This document shows positions 56,548 to 64,000 of a DNA stretch of 64,000 nt, one piece after another. The translations under genes were made by a program, and so were the position numbers. A model generated the notes under the pieces. That model did not search any database. It was not told where the DNA came from and worked only from the letters and a program-made list of their open reading frames with translations. This stretch comes from Azospira restricta. GTDB lineage: Bacteria; Pseudomonadota; Gammaproteobacteria; Burkholderiales; Rhodocyclaceae. Within the stretch, counting starts at the first letter, position 1, and each line of letters begins with the position of its first letter. Location: the NCBI RefSeq assembly GCF_016858125.1, contig NZ_CP064781.1, positions 1,621,501-1,685,500 of the forward strand. The letters run 5' to 3'.

Positions 56548-57492
56548 TCAGACCACCGCGCCGTCCTCGTTGGCGCCCTCGACCTGCTTCTTCGGCTTGA
56601 CGAACTGCTCGCGCGAGACGCCCAGCCACATCACCAGCGGCGCCGCGACCAGCACCGACGAGTAGATGCCGAAGCAGATGCCGATGGTCAGCGCCAGCGC
56701 GAAGTAGTACAGCGTCTCGCCGCCGAAGATCAGCATCGACAGCACCATCATCTGCGTCGAGCCGTGCGTGATGATGGTGCGGCTGATCGTGCTGGTGATC
56801 GCGTGGTCGAGCACCTGCGGCGTGGACAGGCCGCGCACCTTCCTGAAGGTCTCGCGGACGCGGTCGAAGACGACCACCGATTCGTTCACCGAGTAGCCGA
56901 GCACGGCCAGTACCGCCGCCAGCACCGACAGCGAGAACTCCCACTGGAAGAAGGCGAAGAAGCCGAGGATGATGATCACGTCGTGCAGGTTGGCGATGAT
57001 CGCCGATACCGAGAAGCGCCATTCGAAGCGGAAGGCGAGGTAGATCATGATGCCGACGATGACCAGCAGCAGCGCCAGCGCGCCGTTCTCGGCGAGCTCC
57101 TTGCCGACCTGCGGGCCGACGAACTCGACGCGCGACAGCGTCGCCCCCGGCGCGCCCTCGTTGAGCGCGGCCATCACCGCCTCGCCCATGCGCGCGGTGT
57201 TCTGCTCGGCCTTCAGCGGCAGCCGGATCAGCACGTCGCGCGAGGAGCCGAAGTTCTGCACCGCGAAGTCGCTGTGCCCGGCCTTGCCGAGCGCGCCGCG
57301 GATCTTGCCGAGGTCGGCCGCCTGCTGGTAGCTGACCTCGATCAGCGTGCCGCCGGTGAATTCGACCGACAGGTGCAGGCCGCGCGTGGCGAGGAAGAAC
57401 ACCGCCAGCAGGAAGGTGAGCAACGAAATGACGTTGAACACCAGCGCATGGCGCATGAAGGGGATGTCTTTACGGATGCGGAAGAATTCCAT
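56548..57492 (-). CDS. secF: Protein translocase subunit SecF
   Basis: 314 residues (E. coli 323). Six membrane spans; LSVEFTGGTLIEVSY near the start, LAVLGYSVNESVVVFDRVRE and SRTIITHGSTQMMVLSMLIFGGETLYYFALAL are SecF blocks. With SecD it uses the proton gradient to help pull secreted proteins across the inner membrane. Starts at 57492, 12 nt after secD; the gap contains the ribosome site. Confidence 0.96.
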   Translation of the reverse strand: MEFFRIRKDIPFMRHALVFNVISLLTFLLAVFFLATRGLHLSVEFTGGTLIEVSYQQAADLGKIRGALGKAGHSDFAVQNFGSSRDVLIRLPLKAEQNTARMGEAVMAALNEGAPGATLSRVEFVGPQVGKELAENGALALLLVIVGIMIYLAFRFEWRFSVSAIIANLHDVIIILGFFAFFQWEFSLSVLAAVLAVLGYSVNESVVVFDRVRETFRKVRGLSTPQVLDHAITSTISRTIITHGSTQMMVLSMLIFGGETLYYFALALTIGICFGIYSSVLVAAPLVMWLGVSREQFVKPKKQVEGANEDGAVV

Positions 57493-57504
57493 GGTGCGTT
57501 CCCC

Positions 57505-59385
57505 TTATTGGCCGGCAGCGGCGGCTGCGCTGTTGCCGGGTTTCCAGACCTGGCCGATGGCCAGCGAGGCGAGCTTCTTGCGGCGGCCGTAGATCAGGTT
57601 CACCAGCGCGCGCGAGACGACCACCGCCGAGAAGATCGAGGTCAGGATGCCGAGGCAGTGCACCACCGCGAAGCCGCGCACCGGGCCGGAGCCGAAGATC
57701 AGCAGCGCCAGGCCGGCGATCAGCGTCGTGATGTTCGAGTCGAGGATGGTGTCGAAGGCGCGCTCGTAGCCGGCGGCGATCGCCGCCTGCGGCGTCGCGC
57801 CGTTCCTCAGCTCCTCGCGGATGCGCTCGTTGATCAGCACGTTGGCGTCGATCGCCATGCCCAGCGTCAGCGCGATCGCGGCGATGCCGGGCAGCGTCAG
57901 CGTCGCCTGCAGCATCGACAGCAGCGCGACCAGGAAGAGCAGGTTGGCCGACAGCGCGACCACCGAGATGAAGCCGAACAGCATGTAGTAGGCGATCATG
58001 AAGGCGGCGATCGCGGCGAAGCCCCACAGCGTCGAATCGAAGCCCTTCTTGATGTTCTCGGCGCCGAGCGACGGACCGATCGTGCGTTCCTCGATGATCT
58101 CCATCGGTGCGGCGAGCGAACCCGCGCGCAGCAGCAGCGCGGTGTCGTTGGCCTCGACCGTGCTCATGCGGCCGGAGATCTGCACGCGGCCGCCGCCGAT
58201 CTCGGTGCGGATCACCGGCGCGGTGATGACCTCGCCCTTGCCCTTCTCGATCAGCAGGATCGCCATCCGCTTGCCGACGCTCTCGCGCGTGATGTCCTTG
58301 AAGATGCGGGCGCCGGCGGAGTCGAGCGTCAGGTGCACGGCCGGCTCCTGCGTCTGGCTGTCGAAGCCGGGCTGGGCGTCGGTGAGGCGGTCGCCGGTCA
58401 GCACCACCTGCTTCTTGACCAGGAGCGGCGCGCCGCCGCGCTCGACGTAGAGCTCGGTGCCGAACGGCACCTGGCCGGCCTGCGCCGCTTCCAGCGCGCC
58501 CGGGGTGTCGTCGACCATGCGGATCTCGAGGGTGGCGGTGCGGCCGAGGATGTCCTTGGCCTTGGCCGTGTCCTGCACGCCGGGCAGCTGCACGACGATG
58601 CGGTCGGCGCCCTGCTGCTGGATCACCGGCTCGGCGACGCCGAGTTCGTTGATCCGGTTGTGCAGCGTGGTGATGTTCTGCTTGAGCGCGAATTCCTGGA
58701 TGCGCTTGATCGCCTCCGGCTTCAGCGTCGCCACCAGGCGCAGCTCGCCGCCGTCGCCCTGCTCGGTCAGCTGCAGGTCGGGCTGGTTGTCGGTCAGTAC
58801 GTTGCGGCCCTTGTCGCGGATGTCCGCCTCGCGGAAACGGATGGTGATGCGGTCGCCGTCGCGGCTGATGCCGGCGTGGCGGACGTTCTTGTCGCGGAAC
58901 AGCGTGCGCAGGTCGGCGGCGGTGGCGTCGAGGCGCTTGACGGTGGCGCCCTTCATGTCCACCTGCAGCAGGAAGTGCACGCCGCCGCGCAGGTCGAGGC
59001 CGAGGTACATCGGCAGCGCGCCCATCCCGGTCAGCCACTTCGGCGACGCCGACAGCAGGTTCAGCGCGACCACGTACTGCGGATCCTGCGCGTCCGGGTT
59101 GAACTGCTTCTCGAGCGCGTCCTTGGCCTGCAGCTGCGTATCGGTGTCCTTCAGGCGGACCTTGACGCCGTTGGTGTCGAGGAAGAGGCCGTCGTGCGCC
59201 ACCCCGGCGCCCTTCAGCGTCGTCTCGACGCGTTCGAGCGTCCTGGTGTCGACCTTGATCGTGGCCTTGACGCTGGATACCTGGACGGCGGGAGATTCGC
59301 CGAAGAAGTTCGGCAGCGTGTAGATGAAGCCGATCACCAGGGCCACGGCCACGGTGATGTACTTCCAGAGCGGGTATCGGTTCAT
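57505..59385 (-). CDS. secD: Protein translocase subunit SecD
   Basis: 626 residues (E. coli 615). One N-terminal span, the large periplasmic P1 domain, then five spans. LGLDLRGGVHFLLQVDM, RTATLEIRMVDD, the EIGGGRVQISG stretch and LTLGMAIDANVLINERIREEL are diagnostic. It forms the SecDF complex with the next gene. A long open frame antisense to it (56764-59967) is not a gene. The 87-nt gap to yajC is unremarkable. Confidence 0.97.
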   Translation of the reverse strand: MNRYPLWKYITVAVALVIGFIYTLPNFFGESPAVQVSSVKATIKVDTRTLERVETTLKGAGVAHDGLFLDTNGVKVRLKDTDTQLQAKDALEKQFNPDAQDPQYVVALNLLSASPKWLTGMGALPMYLGLDLRGGVHFLLQVDMKGATVKRLDATAADLRTLFRDKNVRHAGISRDGDRITIRFREADIRDKGRNVLTDNQPDLQLTEQGDGGELRLVATLKPEAIKRIQEFALKQNITTLHNRINELGVAEPVIQQQGADRIVVQLPGVQDTAKAKDILGRTATLEIRMVDDTPGALEAAQAGQVPFGTELYVERGGAPLLVKKQVVLTGDRLTDAQPGFDSQTQEPAVHLTLDSAGARIFKDITRESVGKRMAILLIEKGKGEVITAPVIRTEIGGGRVQISGRMSTVEANDTALLLRAGSLAAPMEIIEERTIGPSLGAENIKKGFDSTLWGFAAIAAFMIAYYMLFGFISVVALSANLLFLVALLSMLQATLTLPGIAAIALTLGMAIDANVLINERIREELRNGATPQAAIAAGYERAFDTILDSNITTLIAGLALLIFGSGPVRGFAVVHCLGILTSIFSAVVVSRALVNLIYGRRKKLASLAIGQVWKPGNSAAAAAGQ

Positions 59386-59472
59386 GGTGGCGAGTCGAGA
59401 GTGACGGGCGGCGCGGCGGACGGCCCCGGAGGCGGCGGACGGCCCCCGGTTGCCGGCATCCGACGCGGGGGG

Positions 59473-59802
59473 TTACAGGCTTTTCAGCGTGCCCTTGGGC
59501 AGCACCAGCGCGATCGCCGGCTTCTGCACCTGGATTTCGACGCCTTCGGCGATCTCGACGGCGACGTAGCTTTCGCCGATCTTGACGACGCGGCCGGCGA
59601 TACCGCCGCCGGTGACGACCTCGTCGCCCTTGGCCAGCGCGTCGAGCATCGCCTGGTGTTCCTTGGCGCGCTTCTGCTGCGGCCGGATCATCAGGAACCA
59701 GAGCACGACGAACATCAGGACGATGGGCAGGAACTGCATCATGCTGCCGGCGGCGTCGGGGGCGCCGGCAGCGGCCTGGGCGTATGCGGAGCTAATCAGC
59801 AC
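59473..59802 (-). CDS. yajC: Preprotein translocase subunit YajC
   Basis: 109 residues (E. coli 110). One membrane span (FLPIVLMFVVLWFLMIRPQQKRAKEHQAML) followed by the cytosolic domain with LAKGDEVVTGGGIAGRVVKI. It associates with SecDF. The start at ATG 59802 has GGAGACA upstream. Order tgt-yajC-secD-secF matches most proteobacteria. Confidence 0.96.
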   Translation of the reverse strand: MLISSAYAQAAAGAPDAAGSMMQFLPIVLMFVVLWFLMIRPQQKRAKEHQAMLDALAKGDEVVTGGGIAGRVVKIGESYVAVEIAEGVEIQVQKPAIALVLPKGTLKSL

Positions 59803-59858
59803 GGGTGTCTCCTAATTCAAGATTTGGGGGGCGTTGCAAAGCCGGGGATTGTACCACC

Positions 59859-62072
<2,214 letters not shown>

Positions 62073-62097
62073 TCAGGCCTGCATCCAGCAGGCCCGG

Positions 62098-62182
62098 GCC
62101 GGGATGGCGGAATCGGTAGACGCAGCGGATTCAAAATCCGCCGCCGAAAGGCGTAAGGGTTCGAGTCCCTTTCCCGGCACCA
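62098..62182 (+). tRNA. tRNA-Leu (anticodon CAA)
   Basis: The 85-nt gene folds as a class II tRNA: acceptor GCCGGGA pairs with TCCCGGC, the anticodon arm GCGGA-TTCAAAA-TCCGC shows anticodon CAA, a variable arm CGCCGAAAGGCG is present, and the T-arm is GGGTTCGAGTCCC. The CCA end is encoded. It reads UUG codons. The promoter is directly upstream; menA starts 28 nt after the tRNA. Confidence 0.96.
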
Positions 62183-62210
62183 CGAGCAGCGAAAAGCGCG
62201 GAAGTATACC

Positions 62211-63134
62211 ATGCCCGACCCGCTTCCCCCGGCTGCGGCGCCCGCCGTCAGGCCCTCGCCGCGGCAAGCCTGGTGGCTCGCGCTGCGCCCGAAAACCCTC
62301 TCCGTCTCGATCGCCCCGGTCCTCGTCGGCAGCGCGCTGGCGTTCGCCGAAACGGCTGCCTGGCTGGCCTGGCCGGCACTGCTCGCGGCGCTGTCGGCGG
62401 TGCTCATCCAGATCGGCACCAACCTCTACAACGACGTCGCCGACTTCGAGCGCGGCGCCGACACGCCCGACCGCCTCGGCCCGCCGCGGGCGACCGCGAT
62501 GGGCTGGCTGCCGGGCGCGGCGGTGCGCCGCGCCGCCTGGCTGGCCTTCGCGCTGGCCTTCCTGCTCGGCGTCGCGCTGGTCGTCCGCGGCGGCTGGCCG
62601 ATCGTCGCCATCGGCCTCGCCTCGCTCGCCGCCGGCTGGGCCTATACCGGCGGCCCGCGGCCGATCGCCTACACGCCGTTCGGGGAGGGCTTCGTGCTCG
62701 CCTTCTTCGGGTTGGCCGCGGTCGGCGGCAGCTACTACCTGCAGACGCTGTCGCTGTCGCCGGCGGCGCTGGTCGCCGCGCTGATGCTCGGCGCCTTCGC
62801 GGCGGCGGTGATCAGCGTCAACAACACGCGCGACCTCGCCACCGACGCGCGCGCCGGCAAGCGCACGCTGGCCGTGCATCTCGGGCGGGTGGGGATGAAC
62901 CGGGTGTTCGCGGCGGAGCTGGCGCTGCCTTTCCTGCTGCTGCCGCTGCTGGCGGCACTGAGCGGCCGCGGCGCCTGGCTGGCGCTGCCCGGCCTGGCGG
63001 TGCTGCCGGCGTTCCGTCTGTGCCGCCGCTTCCGCGGCGAGCCGCCGGGGCCCGGCTTCAACGCGCTGCTGGCGGCGACGGCCTGCCTGCAGGCTATCTT
63101 CGCCGGACTACTCGGTCTCGGTCTGGTGCTCTGA
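62211..63134 (+). CDS. menA: 1,4-dihydroxy-2-naphthoate polyprenyltransferase (MenA-like)
   Basis: 307 residues, about eight membrane spans. [20 protein letters not shown] and [24 protein letters not shown], with the NDxxD prenyl-diphosphate motif, and [23 protein letters not shown] are MenA blocks, and differ from UbiA proper. It prenylates dihydroxynaphthoate in menaquinone synthesis, inside the inner membrane. No other men genes are in the window, so function as MenA is inferred. The last 27 nt overlap convergent cobA. Confidence 0.85.
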   Translation: MPDPLPPAAAPAVRPSPRQAWWLALRPKTLSVSIAPVLVGSALAFAETAAWLAWPALLAALSAVLIQIGTNLYNDVADFERGADTPDRLGPPRATAMGWLPGAAVRRAAWLAFALAFLLGVALVVRGGWPIVAIGLASLAAGWAYTGGPRPIAYTPFGEGFVLAFFGLAAVGGSYYLQTLSLSPAALVAALMLGAFAAAVISVNNTRDLATDARAGKRTLAVHLGRVGMNRVFAAELALPFLLLPLLAALSGRGAWLALPGLAVLPAFRLCRRFRGEPPGPGFNALLAATACLQAIFAGLLGLGLVL

Positions 63135-63905
63135 GACGGCGTGCTTGTTGAACCACGCCAGCTTGCTCTGCAGGCTGACGACGGTGCCGATGATGATCAG
63201 CGCCGGCGGCCGGATGCCGGCTTCGGCGATGCGTTCGGCGAGCGTGCCGAGGTCGGCGGTGACGACGCGCTGGCGGCGCGAGGTGCCGTGCTGGACGACC
63301 GCCGCCGGATGGCTGGCCGGCAGGCCGTGCGCCATCAGCTGCTGGCAAATCTCGCCGGCGCCACCGATCCCCATGTAGAAGACGACGGTCTGTCCCGGCC
63401 GTGCCAGCGCGTGCCAGTCCAGGTTGATGCTGCCGTCCTTGAGGTGGCCGGTGGCGAAGACGCAGATCTGCGAATGGTCGCGGTGCGTCAGCGGAATGCC
63501 GGCGTAGGAGCCGCAGCCGGAGGCGGCGGTGACGCCGGGGACGACCTCGAACGGAATGCCGTTCTCGGCCAGCGTCTCGATCTCCTCGCCGCCGCGGCCG
63601 AAGATGAACGGGTCGCCACCCTTCAGGCGGACGACGCGCTTGCCCTGCTTGGCCAGGCGGACCAGCAGGTCGTTGATCTCTTCCTGCGGCAGCGTGTGGT
63701 TCGAGGCCTCCTTGCCGGCATAAATTTTCTCCGCGTCGGGGCGGGCGAGGTCGAGGACGCCTTCGGCGCCGAGATGGTCATAAACGATGACGTCGGCGGC
63801 GCCGACCAGGCGGGCGGCCTTCAGGGTCATCAGCTCGGGGTCGCCGGGGCCGCTGCCGACGAGATAGACGGTACCGGGGGTGCAACTGGGACGGGGCTGG
63901 TTCAT
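63108..63905 (-). CDS. cobA: Uroporphyrinogen-III C-methyltransferase
   Basis: 265 residues, a single-domain [77 protein letters not shown] and [13 protein letters not shown] are diagnostic. It methylates uroporphyrinogen III at C2 and C7 on the way to sirohaem, haem d1 or B12. Unlike CysG it has no dehydrogenase/ferrochelatase part. ATG at 63905. The last 95 nt of the window upstream hold no feature I can assign. Confidence 0.94.
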   Translation of the reverse strand: MNQPRPSCTPGTVYLVGSGPGDPELMTLKAARLVGAADVIVYDHLGAEGVLDLARPDAEKIYAGKEASNHTLPQEEINDLLVRLAKQGKRVVRLKGGDPFIFGRGGEEIETLAENGIPFEVVPGVTAASGCGSYAGIPLTHRDHSQICVFATGHLKDGSINLDWHALARPGQTVVFYMGIGGAGEICQQLMAHGLPASHPAAVVQHGTSRRQRVVTADLGTLAERIAEAGIRPPALIIIGTVVSLQSKLAWFNKHAVSEHQTETE

Positions 63906-64000
63906 GGGGTGTCTTCGTGGGTTGCGGCAAGGGCCGGGCGCAAGGATAAGTGCCCGCCGTGCAATCGTTCAATGGGCTTCGTTTGGGGCTGCGTTCGATG

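Overview
The window is 64 kb of strongly GC-rich chromosomal DNA from a betaproteobacterium. Rhodocyclales (Azoarcus/Thauera/Dechloromonas/Azospira type) is my best guess. The reasons are the gene orders (yhdP-nitrilase-tldD, queA-tgt-yajC-secD-secF, glcDEF with a GntR regulator), the aromatic acyl-CoA genes (phenylacetate-CoA ligase, glutaryl-CoA dehydrogenase), candidate FNR/ANR promoters, bacteriohemerythrins and many c-di-GMP/HDOD proteins. Almost all of it is coding. There is no rRNA, CRISPR array, prophage or insertion sequence; one tRNA-Leu(CAA) is present.

Layout. 1-5.1 kb: end of yhdP, a Nit1-type amidase, tldD, a secreted PilJ-domain protein, a lipoprotein and a radical SAM protein. 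5.2-10.2 kb: DAHP synthase, a GT39 glycosyltransferase coupled to a DPPR-synthase-like UbiA protein, cobalamin adenosyltransferase and hydroxypyruvate isomerase. 10.2-15.5 kb: bacteriohemerythrin, a GntR regulator with its operator, and glcDEF. 15.5-20.4 kb: HDOD protein, acyl-CoA synthetase, PP2C phosphatase and an AT-rich island with a lone RelA/SpoT-domain protein. 20.5-32.5 kb: RhlE helicase, a degenerate GGDEF protein, aldo/keto reductase, gcdH, a UgpB-like protein plus GDPD, alaS, hemerythrin and a RluA-type enzyme. 32.5-44.7 kb: cupin, flavin reductase, deoxyinosine glycosylase with no canonical start codon, threonine aldolase, Nudix enzymes, two tandem EAL-HDOD paralogues, phosphomannomutase, YheT hydrolase, waaF and ilvE. 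44.7-54 kb: mnmA, a flippase/DprE1/DprE2-like trio, a large PAS-GGDEF-EAL protein, GST and purB. 54-64 kb: a second AT-rich island with an FRG-domain protein, paaK, secFD-yajC-tgt-queA, tRNA-Leu, menA and cobA.

How parts fit. glcDEF and hydroxypyruvate isomerase point to glycolate/glyoxylate metabolism under a FadR-type regulator. A UbiA-family DPPR synthase (7.9 kb) and a flippase-like/DprE1-like/DprE2-like operon (45.9-48.9 kb), about 37 kb apart, together cover most of a polyprenyl-phosphate-D-arabinofuranose pathway like that of mycobacteria; the GT39 enzyme next to the UbiA gene is a natural candidate for using the donor. Three promoters (PilJ-domain protein, bacteriohemerythrin, phenylacetate-CoA ligase) have an FNR/ANR-type dyad at about -41 from a -10-like hexamer, suggesting an oxygen-responsive set. 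Two solitary AT-rich genes (RelA/SpoT domain; FRG domain) look horizontally acquired and are of families often linked to phage defence.
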